Shown piece by piece: positions 1-6,461 of a DNA stretch of 27,343 nucleotides (within the stretch, counting starts at the first letter, position 1; each line of letters opens with the position of its first letter). Where the stretch lies: assembly GCA_020634575.1 (NCBI GenBank), contig JACKBM010000070.1:1-27343 (forward strand). The letters are read 5' to 3'. The notes under the pieces are model-generated. The model worked only from the letters and a program-made list of their open reading frames with translations. It was not told the DNA's origin and ran no database searches. The DNA comes from Ardenticatenales bacterium. Its GTDB lineage: Bacteria > Chloroflexota > Anaerolineae > Promineifilales > Promineifilaceae. Made by a program: the position numbers and the translations under genes.

Positions 1-1332
1 GTGGAATTAACCTATGAGGGTGAGCTAAGCGCGCTAAGTAGCCAGCTCAGATTTGGGGGCGATGGCGGCTCGTTGACGGTCAAAGGCACCTTTACGGAGC
101 CAATCGTCGTTAACAGCGCCGGACGCCAGCTCGCGGCAACGGTCCTGGATGATGGCGCCATCATCTTTGCGGACGACCGCAGTCCCCAGACCTATTGGGT
201 TGCCGACCAAAGCCAGCTGCTGCGCCCGCGCCTCAGCCTGGCGCCGGCCTGGGCTGAGCCGCTGCAAGCCGATTCACGCGGCGCGGATTACGTCGCCATC
301 GTGGCGGATGCGCCCGGCTTTGCTGCCGAGGTCGAAACCTTGCTGGCCCACCGGCAGAGCCAGGGCCTGACCACCAGCGCCATCAGCGTCAGCCAGATCT
401 ACGATGAATTTGGTTACGGCCGCCAGACACCAGTCGCCATTCGTGACTTTATCAGCTACGCCGTCGCCAACTGGCAGCCGGCGCCCCGGTTTGTCCTGCT
501 TGTGGGCGACGCCAGCTACGACATCCACAGCTTCAACCAGAGCGCCAACCGCAACCTCATCCCGGCCCAAATGATCTACTCCCAGTTCGCCGGCTACGTC
601 GCCAGCGACACCTGGTACACCCTGAGCGATGGCTCGCTGGCCCCCAATGTCGCCCTGGGCCGTCTACCCGTGGAAGATGCCGACCAGCTCGAAGCCGTCA
701 TCACCAAAATCATCGCCTATGAGGGCGAGGCCGCCGGCGCCTGGCAAGCCAAAGCCCTGCTGGTCGCCGACGATGAGCCGCTATTCAACAACGTCTCTGA
801 CGGGCTGGCCGAGCAGCTCGGCGCGGCCGGCTACAGCACTGACAAGCTCTACATCAGCGTCGATGAGGCGATCCATGATGATATCATCGCCGACCTGGAG
901 GAAGGGGTTGGCCTGTTGAACTATGTCGGTCACGGCAGCATCGAAGTGTGGGGGGATGAGCAAGTGCTGCGGGCGGAGGATGCGACGGAGGTGGCTGGGA
1001 CCGGCCGGTTCCCCATCTTCACCACCTTCACCTGCCTCAATGGCTACTTCAACCATCCCCAGGTTGACGCCCTGGCCGAGACGCTGCTCTGGGTCGACAA
1101 TGGCGGCATCGTCGCGGCCGTAGCCCCCTCCGGCCGCTCCCTGACCACCCAGCAGCAGCCCATCGCCGATGTCTTCTTCAGTGAATTGCTGGACAACGAG
1201 GCGGCCACGCTCGGCGAGGCGCTCATGACGGCCAAGGTAGAGGGCGCCGGCAATAATTTTCTGCACGACGTCATCCACACCTTCAATTTACTCGGCGATC
1301 CGGCCTTGCGCTTCCAGCATCCAGCCAACTGA
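1..1332 (+). CDS. C25 (gingipain-type) cysteine peptidase, C-terminal part, truncated by window edge
   Basis: The reading frame is open from base 1, so the true start and N-terminal region lie outside the window; the GTG at base 1 is probably accidental. The visible 443 residues carry a peptidase family C25 catalytic domain from about residue 93 to the end. It begins with a DYVAIVAD strand and includes LVGDASYD, the catalytic histidine in NYVGHGS (His311) and the catalytic cysteine in TTFTCLNG (Cys345), in the order and spacing usual for the family. C25 enzymes are secreted or surface cysteine endopeptidases. Many bacterial relatives sit at the end of long exported proteins, and this one is probably extracellular too, although its signal peptide is not visible. 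No C-terminal sorting domain or membrane helix follows the catalytic part. The TGA is followed by a 49-bp gap to a convergent gene. The family is confident; the substrate is unknown. Confidence 0.85.
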   Translation: MELTYEGELSALSSQLRFGGDGGSLTVKGTFTEPIVVNSAGRQLAATVLDDGAIIFADDRSPQTYWVADQSQLLRPRLSLAPAWAEPLQADSRGADYVAIVADAPGFAAEVETLLAHRQSQGLTTSAISVSQIYDEFGYGRQTPVAIRDFISYAVANWQPAPRFVLLVGDASYDIHSFNQSANRNLIPAQMIYSQFAGYVASDTWYTLSDGSLAPNVALGRLPVEDADQLEAVITKIIAYEGEAAGAWQAKALLVADDEPLFNNVSDGLAEQLGAAGYSTDKLYISVDEAIHDDIIADLEEGVGLLNYVGHGSIEVWGDEQVLRAEDATEVAGTGRFPIFTTFTCLNGYFNHPQVDALAETLLWVDNGGIVAAVAPSGRSLTTQQQPIADVFFSELLDNEAATLGEALMTAKVEGAGNNFLHDVIHTFNLLGDPALRFQHPAN

Positions 1333-1381
1333 TGGCGGAGACAGTCTCCAGTGTGTGCGTATGTTGCCCGAAGTGGCTGAG

Positions 1382-1906
1382 TTACTGCCGCTCTTCAGCC
1401 AACCGATACCAGAAATAGATCTGGTCCGTATATTCGTCAGCCAACAATTTGGCCCGCTCTTCTACGCCAAATTGCCTGAAACCCACGGCTGGCAGCAGGG
1501 CCAGCGCCGCCGTGCAGCTGCTGTTGACGACAGCTCGAAGTTGCTGTAATCCGGACACGTGCCGCCCATGCGCCAGCAAGGCTGATAACAATGCCCGACC
1601 TACTCCCTGATCTCGGTGAGTGGGCGCCACATAAAAACCAATCAGGGTTGCCTTGTGCCGCACCGTTGGTCGCTCCTCCTGACGCATGGCCAATAGACCG
1701 ATTAGCGCGCCAGCCGACCAGGCACCAAAAATCGGCGCCCCAGGCTCGGCTGCACTCCGGGCCAGCAGCCTCTCAATGACAGCCCGGTCAGCGCCTCGCC
1801 AGGCATCAGCATCCGTGGTGAATGCCAGAGGGAACTCTTCGAGACCGGCCAGGCGCAGGGCGAAATAAGCGTCATAATCCGCTGGGGTCAGGATTGTGAT
1901 TTCCAT
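1382..1906 (-). CDS. GNAT-family N-acetyltransferase
   Basis: This is a 174-residue protein, a normal length for a single-domain GNAT enzyme that moves an acetyl group from acetyl-CoA to an amine. The acetyl-CoA pyrophosphate-binding motif A is visible as RDQGVGRALL at residues 98-107, after the β4 strand ATLIGFYVAP. The C-terminal part (AALALLPAVGFRQFGVEERA) matches the usual motif B, in which a neighbouring residue often gives way to the 'GFxxxG' turn. The start lies 15 bp after the stop of the FAH-family gene on the same strand, so the two are probably co-transcribed. No strong Shine-Dalgarno is seen, only GGCGG, so translation may rely on the upstream gene. The substrate cannot be told from the sequence. 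Confidence 0.85.
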   Translation of the reverse strand: MEITILTPADYDAYFALRLAGLEEFPLAFTTDADAWRGADRAVIERLLARSAAEPGAPIFGAWSAGALIGLLAMRQEERPTVRHKATLIGFYVAPTHRDQGVGRALLSALLAHGRHVSGLQQLRAVVNSSCTAALALLPAVGFRQFGVEERAKLLADEYTDQIYFWYRLAEERQ

Positions 1907-1921
1907 GGTTACCGCCCGGGT

Positions 1922-2845
1922 TCAGTAAATTTCGACGGCCAGCGTACCAATCTGCTCGATGGTGGCCTCGACCTTGTCGCCGGGTTTCAGGAAGGTCTGT
2001 TTGGGGACGCCGACACCGGCCGGTGTGCCCGTAAAGACCACATCACCCGGATCCAGGGTCATGATGTTGGAGAGCGTGACCAGCTGCTCGCGAATATCAA
2101 AGATCATCCCGGACGTCCGGGCATCCTGCTTGCGCTCACCATTGACGCTGAGCATCAGCCCGAGATCCTGCGGATCAGCGATAAATTCGGCCGGCACCAG
2201 CCGCGGCCCCAGCGGCCCGCAGCAATCGTGCGCTTTCCCCGCCACCCAATCAATTTTGTAGAACGTATTCGGCGCCCGGCCGAGGTCGCGCGTAGAAAGG
2301 TCTATGCCCACCGTGTAGGCTGCCACCGCCGCCAGGGCATTTTCCATGGTGAGCTGGCGGGCTGTCTGGCCAATAACCAGGGCCAGCTCAATTTCCCAAT
2401 CCAGCGCCTGGGTGTGCGGCGGGTATTTGACTGTACGGCCCGGCCCAACCAAGGCATTGCGCGGCGGCTTGAAGAAGAAAAATAGCCGCTGCGCCTCTTT
2501 GCGCACATCCGGTATGCCCATCTCGACCAGATGATCGTAATAGTTGGCGCCGGCACAGAGCACCTTGCCCGGATATTGCAGCGGCGTCAAGACGGTAACG
2601 GCGGCAGCATCCAGGGCCAACGCCGCACCAGCCGACCGGCAACGCTCAGCCAGGGTGCGAAGCAGGGCCAGGTTGGTTGCCCAGTCAGCGAAAAGCGAAA
2701 TCAGGCTATCTGGCAAGGGCGGCAGATTGAACTGACGGCACGCTGGCGCGATGGGGTAATATTGTCCAGCTATTTCCAGACAAGCGGTTGCCTGACCTTC
2801 ATAGTCGACCGTCGCTAACGCGAACAAAGCAGAATCCTCACTCAT
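1922..2845 (-). CDS. Fumarylacetoacetate hydrolase (FAH) family protein
   Basis: This 307-residue protein has the FAH C-terminal fold from about residue 92 (YPGKVLCAGANYYDH) to the end. Metal-binding acidic residues are visible as Glu151 and Glu153 in DWEIELALVIG and Asp182 in GIDLSTRD, and the signature loop GTPAGVG is at 273-279. Family members use Mg2+ or Mn2+ to hydrolyse, decarboxylate or isomerise 2-keto acid derivatives in aromatic or sugar-acid breakdown (fumarylpyruvate hydrolase, 2-hydroxyhepta-2,4-diene-1,7-dioate isomerase, 2,4-diketo-3-deoxy-sugar-acid hydrolase). The sequence does not tell these apart. An SD sequence GGAGG (2851-2855 on the plus strand) stands 5 nt before the ATG and fixes the start. 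It heads a probable two-gene unit with the GNAT gene. The GTPAGVG loop is encoded partly by a copy of the ACCGGCCGGT decamer (2015-2024). Confidence 0.9.
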   Translation of the reverse strand: MSEDSALFALATVDYEGQATACLEIAGQYYPIAPACRQFNLPPLPDSLISLFADWATNLALLRTLAERCRSAGAALALDAAAVTVLTPLQYPGKVLCAGANYYDHLVEMGIPDVRKEAQRLFFFFKPPRNALVGPGRTVKYPPHTQALDWEIELALVIGQTARQLTMENALAAVAAYTVGIDLSTRDLGRAPNTFYKIDWVAGKAHDCCGPLGPRLVPAEFIADPQDLGLMLSVNGERKQDARTSGMIFDIREQLVTLSNIMTLDPGDVVFTGTPAGVGVPKQTFLKPGDKVEATIEQIGTLAVEIY

Positions 2846-3193
2846 TCCAACCTCCAGGAAAGCCGATTTGGCTGATTGATGCCCACTATTCTAGCCTACT
2901 TGGACCAGGGACTGCAGCGCCATAGCCTTAGTATTCGTAACTGGACAAATAGGCTACAATGGCAAATGAATTGTTTCGTACAGCAATTCATGGATTGAGA
3001 CATCTGCGGCCAGGATATGAGCTGAACCGGCCGGTCCAGCCAACCCAAACACGCAACAGATGCTGACCCACTCTACTTTAGAATTGATATTTGACTGACC
3101 GCAGCAGAACGTCGCTCTACTGCCCTGCCGTGCTGGAACACCAATGCGAGCACCCTGGAAGAATTGCCGCCGTCGGCCATTCACCTGTGAATT
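2846..3193. other. Intergenic region between divergent FAH and antiporter genes
   Basis: This 348-bp stretch separates two divergently transcribed genes and should hold promoters for both. I see a TACAAT box at 2955-2960 reading rightward but no good -35 box at the proper distance. One ACCGGCCGGT decamer lies at 3026-3035. Short open frames here have no family resemblance and no ribosome binding site, so I call none of them. Confidence 0.5.
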
Positions 3194-4408
3194 ATGTCGT
3201 CCGAATTTTTGAATTTTATCTTCTCACTTGTCCTCATTATCATCGCCGCCAAATTGGCTGGTTTCATCAGTACGCGGCTGGGCCAACCGTCTGTTCTCGG
3301 CGAGTTATTGGCGGGGCTTATTATGGGTCCAACCATTCTGGACCTTTTCCACACCGTCCCTTTTCTGGCCGAAGACCACACCTTACTGGAAACAATCAAA
3401 ATGATGGCCGAACTTGGCGTCATCCTCCTGATGTTTCTGGCTGGCCTTGAGCTGGATCTGGCAGAACTGCTACGCTCCGGCCGGATCTCGGCCCTGTCTG
3501 GGACGATGGGGGTTATCCTGCCCTTTGCTCTCGGCACCGGCACCGCCCTGCTCTTCGATGCGCCGCTGCAGCAAGCCGTCTTTGTGGGTCTGGCCCTGTC
3601 CGCTACCAGTGTCAGCATCTCGGCGCAAACCCTCATTGAGTTAAATGTGTTGAGCAGCCGTGTAGGTCTGGCATTGCTGGGGGCGGCGGTCTTTGACGAC
3701 GTCCTGGTCATTTTGCTACTCTCGGTTGTTTCCTTGCTCGTCGGGGGGACGGGTGGGTTTGGCGACATCCTGTTGACTATCCTGCGGATGGCCGGCTTTC
3801 TTGTCGGCAGCTCGCTGATCGGCTTTTTCCTGCTGCCTCCGTTGGTCCGCTGGGTCGACCGCCTGCCCATCAGCCAATCAACCATCGCCTTCGTGCTTTG
3901 CGCGACCCTGGTTTTTGCCTGGAGCGCCGAGGTTATCGGCGGCGTGGCCGCCATTACCGGCGCCTTTATGGTCGGGCTTTTCCTGGGCCGGCTCTCCTTC
4001 AAGGAACAGATCGAGCATGGCTTTGCGGTGATGGCTTACGGCTTTTTTGTGCCAATTTTCTTCGTCAATATCGGTCTGGAAGTGAACATGCGCGCAATCT
4101 CTGGACCAGATTGGCTTTACGCCATCAGTTTGACGCTTGTCGCCATCATCAGCAAAATAATCGGTTGTGGTTTTGGCGCCAACTTGAGCGGGTTTTCCCG
4201 GCTGGAATCGTTGCGCCTGGGCATTGGCATGGTATCGCGGGGAGAGGTCGGCTTGATTGTGGCTTCATTTGCCCTTAGTCAGGGGCTGCTAAGCTCCAGC
4301 ACCTTTTCCATTGTCGTTTTTATGGTGATTTTCGCCACGTTGGTGACGCCGCCGCTGTTGCGCTTCGTCTATTCGCCGCGCTTCAGCGAACCGGTCAGTA
4401 CCGGCTAA
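3194..4408 (+). CDS. CPA2-family cation:proton antiporter (Kef/NapA type, membrane domain only)
   Basis: This is a 404-residue, very hydrophobic protein with about 12 membrane segments. It carries CPA2 hallmarks: GQPSVLGELLAGLIMGP at residues 30-46, LGVILLMFLAGLE at 74-86, the discontinuous-helix segment ATSVSISA at 137-144, and the ion-binding pair Asp168-Asp169 in AAVFDDVLVI. Two adjacent aspartates in the core are typical of electrogenic Na+/H+ exchangers of the NapA type. The protein ends right after the last helix (residue ~396) and lacks the cytosolic NAD-binding RCK/KTN domain of Kef channels. That makes the PII-like gene 10 nt downstream the natural candidate for its cytosolic regulator. 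No clear SD precedes the ATG. The family is confident; Na+ rather than K+ as substrate is an inference. Confidence 0.9.
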   Translation: MSSEFLNFIFSLVLIIIAAKLAGFISTRLGQPSVLGELLAGLIMGPTILDLFHTVPFLAEDHTLLETIKMMAELGVILLMFLAGLELDLAELLRSGRISALSGTMGVILPFALGTGTALLFDAPLQQAVFVGLALSATSVSISAQTLIELNVLSSRVGLALLGAAVFDDVLVILLLSVVSLLVGGTGGFGDILLTILRMAGFLVGSSLIGFFLLPPLVRWVDRLPISQSTIAFVLCATLVFAWSAEVIGGVAAITGAFMVGLFLGRLSFKEQIEHGFAVMAYGFFVPIFFVNIGLEVNMRAISGPDWLYAISLTLVAIISKIIGCGFGANLSGFSRLESLRLGIGMVSRGEVGLIVASFALSQGLLSSSTFSIVVFMVIFATLVTPPLLRFVYSPRFSEPVSTG

Positions 4409-4418
4409 AGGATCTGCT

Positions 4419-4772
4419 ATGCATTACATGGTCATGTTGATACTGGATGATATTCGCGTCTGCCCTGCCATCTTTGATGCCTGGGAGAAAGTCGGCACAC
4501 GGGGCATCACTATCCTGGAAAGCACCGGCCTCGGCCGCGTCCGCAAGGCCATGGGCGCCCGGGATGATATTCCCCTAATGCCATCACTCATGTCGCTGCT
4601 CCAGAGCCGTGAAGAACGCCATCGTACCCTGATCAGCGTAGTCGACAGCGAAGAAATGGTGGATAAGTTGGTCGCCGCCACGGAACAGATCACTGGTGAT
4701 CTGAGTGCGCCAAATAAGGGCGTCATCTTCGTTTTGCCGGTCCTTCGCGCCATCGGGCTGGCTCAGGGTTAG
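4419..4772 (+). CDS. PII-like signalling protein next to antiporter
   Basis: This 117-residue protein has the ferredoxin-like βαββαβ pattern and size of PII trimers. β1 is HYMVMLILDD. Residues 30-40, ITILESTGLGR, correspond to the PII strand before the T-loop, and ITGDLSAPNKGVIFVLPV at 91-108 matches the B-loop and last strand of PII (TGxxGxGxIFVxPV). The T-loop region (about 41-66) does not resemble GlnB/GlnK and has no tyrosine at a uridylylation position, so this is a PII-like protein and not a classical nitrogen regulator. Such proteins usually bind nucleotides between subunits and regulate an adjacent membrane transporter. It starts 10 nt after the antiporter stop with its own SD (AAAGGA, 4407-4412), so the two form one operon. 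The ligand is unknown. Confidence 0.75.
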   Translation: MHYMVMLILDDIRVCPAIFDAWEKVGTRGITILESTGLGRVRKAMGARDDIPLMPSLMSLLQSREERHRTLISVVDSEEMVDKLVAATEQITGDLSAPNKGVIFVLPVLRAIGLAQG

Positions 4773-4796
4773 GGTGAAACAGGGTGTGTCGCCAGT

Positions 4797-4818
4797 GCGC
4801 GGCGTTGCAACGCCGTGC
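4797..4818. terminator. Inverted repeat after the antiporter operon
   Basis: A perfect 14-bp palindrome GGCGTTGCAACGCC (4801-4814) extends to 22 bp with one G:T pair. It lies 25 bp after the PII-like gene and ahead of the next promoter. There is no T-tract, so it could be a weak terminator, an mRNA 3' stabiliser or a protein-binding site. Confidence 0.4.
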
Positions 4819-4855
4819 TGATGGTTGCCGAAGGGCTGCCCCCACCATTAACTAC

Positions 4856-4884
4856 TTGACAATAAATGGCGATTTCGCTATGCT
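4856..4884 (+). promoter_or_regulatory. Sigma-70-type promoter for the recombinase-like gene
   Basis: A perfect -35 box TTGACA (4856-4861) is followed after exactly 17 bp by TATGCT (4879-4884). Transcription would start near 4891, about 38 nt before the ATG at 4929. This rules out the in-frame ATG at 4866, which lies inside the promoter spacer. Confidence 0.75.
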
Positions 4885-4928
4885 TTTGCCGTCTATGCGA
4901 ACCTACTATTCGAAGCGGAGGTTTTTTG

Positions 4929-5885
4929 ATGGCAGATGATGGCCAATCCCCCCTATTCCCCGGCCAGGCAGCCCCGGAAGAAGCGCAGCTTCATGCTGAT
5001 TCTCCCTTGCATGTCGCCCTGACCCATTTTGAACAACATATGCTCGACAAGGGCTTTGCGGTTAATACCGTCAAAGCATTTGTCAGTGATGTGCGTCTAC
5101 TCGGTAAATACCTGGGCCCGGCCGAAGCCATCGGCGATATCGGTACCCAGAATCTCAATGATTTTCTGAACTGGCTACTCCATGAACGGGACGTTCCCTG
5201 TAGCCCCAAATCTTATGCCCGCCGCGTGACCACCCTCAAGGTGTTTTTCGGCTGGCTGGCTGAGACGGAAATCCTGCTGGCCAACCCGGCCAACGCCGTC
5301 ATCCAGCGCAGCGTCAGCAGCCCGTTGCCCAATGCCCCGGCCCCGGCCGATTTGGCCCAGGCGCTGGCAGTCACCGAACGCTGGCGTGAAGGCGAAGATT
5401 CGCACAAGCCGGATGTACGGCCCCACATGCTGCTTACCTTGCTGCTGGAAACGGGTATCAAGAAAGGCGAGGCCATGGCCCTGGAACCCCAGCACGTCGA
5501 CTCCTCCGACCCCGACAAGCCCTTTCTGTTTGTCCAGTACAAGAACCCGCGGCTGCGCTACAAAGAGCGTAAAATCCCGGTTTCAACTGAATGGATCGAG
5601 ATCTTGCAGGAGTATCTCCAGCAGTACCGGCCGGATAGCACCATCTTCACCTGCACCGCCCGCAACCTGGAATACATCCTGACCGATATCGCCGACGCGG
5701 CCGGGTTGGATAAGGGGCTGCTCTCCTTTGAAAACTTGCGTTGGGCCGCCGCCCTGCGCGATTACCGCCACGAGGTCAGCCAGGATGAGATCCGCCAGAA
5801 GCTGGGCCTTTCCAAAGTGACCTGGCGCGAGACCAAGAATAAGCTCGACAAGATCAAGGCCAAACAGGATGCTGTGGTCGCCTGA
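4929..5885 (+). CDS. Tyrosine-recombinase-fold protein, catalytically degenerate
   Basis: The start is set by GGAGG at 4917-4921, 7 nt before the ATG, giving 318 residues. Residues 25-115 form the SAM-like core-binding domain of phage-type integrases (LTHFEQHMLDKGFAVNTVKAF, then SYARRVTTLKVFFGWL). Residues 140-300 follow the catalytic domain. The catalytic positions are largely lost. The first arginine, normally in TGLR, is Lys178 in TGIKK. The HxLRH box reads ENLRW (268-272), so only Arg271 remains. LGH is LGL (292-294), and no tyrosine stands where the nucleophile should be (WRETKNKL, 299-306). The expected family activity is DNA strand exchange, but this protein more likely binds DNA without cutting it. 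It is a complete, normally expressed gene with its own promoter, so it looks like a repurposed protein and not a decaying pseudogene. The next gene follows after 2 nt. Confidence 0.8.
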   Translation: MADDGQSPLFPGQAAPEEAQLHADSPLHVALTHFEQHMLDKGFAVNTVKAFVSDVRLLGKYLGPAEAIGDIGTQNLNDFLNWLLHERDVPCSPKSYARRVTTLKVFFGWLAETEILLANPANAVIQRSVSSPLPNAPAPADLAQALAVTERWREGEDSHKPDVRPHMLLTLLLETGIKKGEAMALEPQHVDSSDPDKPFLFVQYKNPRLRYKERKIPVSTEWIEILQEYLQQYRPDSTIFTCTARNLEYILTDIADAAGLDKGLLSFENLRWAAALRDYRHEVSQDEIRQKLGLSKVTWRETKNKLDKIKAKQDAVVA

Positions 5886-5887
5886 TC

Positions 5888-6415
5888 ATGGAAGAGTTTG
5901 ATCCCGTATTCTTCTGTCTGGTTCTGCCTTGTATGATGCTGTGCGCTCTGGCGCCGATAGCGGCCATCCTGGGCTACGCTATCTGGCAAAGCCGCCGGCG
6001 CCGCGCCGATCAGGAAAACCTGCAGAATCGCCTGGGCTCGCTGGCACCTGACGAGCAGATCTTCGCCGTCAAATACGCCTCCCAGGCTCGTTTTAAGCAA
6101 ATTCTGAAGATATTTCCCTGGAATGAATGGGGGGTGTTCCGGCTTGGCCCGGCTGGCGGTATATTTTATCGCCTGGGGCCCGCCGGGGATAACAGTGACC
6201 GGCCGGTCCAGGAGCTTCCCTTCCCGGCCGCAACGACCAGCGTGCAGCCGGTCAAGCGAGATTTTCTGCGCAACTCGGCCCTGAGCTGGGTCGTCCTCGA
6301 AAACGAGGGCAGTACCCACTATTTCACGGTTGAGACGGGCGCCACGATTTTCGGTTCACGGCAGAAGGCTGAGCAGATGCGAACAGCCTTTAGCCAGCAT
6401 TTCAGGGAAGCCTGA
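5888..6415 (+). CDS. Uncharacterised single-pass membrane protein
   Basis: I do not recognise this 175-residue protein. Residues 8-33 are a hydrophobic helix (VFFCLVLPCMMLCALAPIAAI), followed by an Arg-rich stop-transfer stretch (SRRRR, 35-39). This places the remaining 135 residues on the cytoplasmic side. That part has alternating strands (QIFAVKYAS, WGVFRLG, GGIFYRLG, HYFTVETG) and reads like a small β-rich domain of PH-like type, although I cannot prove this. Its ATG lies 2 nt after the stop of the recombinase-fold gene, so translation is probably coupled and the two may work together. It ends 12 nt before a strong terminator. Confidence 0.7.
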   Translation: MEEFDPVFFCLVLPCMMLCALAPIAAILGYAIWQSRRRRADQENLQNRLGSLAPDEQIFAVKYASQARFKQILKIFPWNEWGVFRLGPAGGIFYRLGPAGDNSDRPVQELPFPAATTSVQPVKRDFLRNSALSWVVLENEGSTHYFTVETGATIFGSRQKAEQMRTAFSQHFREA

Positions 6416-6427
6416 CAATTGACAAAA

Positions 6428-6458
6428 AAAAGAGGTGGTCCAGTGGGCCACCTCTTTT
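6428..6458. terminator. Bidirectional rho-independent terminator
   Basis: The stem is 14 bp (6428-6441 with 6445-6458, one G:T pair) and the loop is AGT. It ends in TTTT on the plus strand and in a run of T on the minus strand, because it is preceded by seven A. It sits between the convergent membrane-protein and kinase genes and serves both. Confidence 0.9.
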
Positions 6459-6461
6459 CAT

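Noticed and set aside
1337..1349. GGAGACAGTCTCC palindrome after the C25 peptidase as a terminator
   Set aside because: The stem is only 5-6 bp with almost no loop and no T-tract; too weak to call.
4866..4928. Upstream ATG start for the recombinase-fold gene
   Set aside because: The ATG at 4866 lies in the spacer of a consensus promoter and has no SD, while the ATG at 4929 has GGAGG at 7 nt.
4929..5885. Integrase marking an integrated element or attachment site
   Set aside because: Catalytic residues are missing, no tRNA or direct repeat flanks the gene, and the neighbours are ordinary chromosomal genes.
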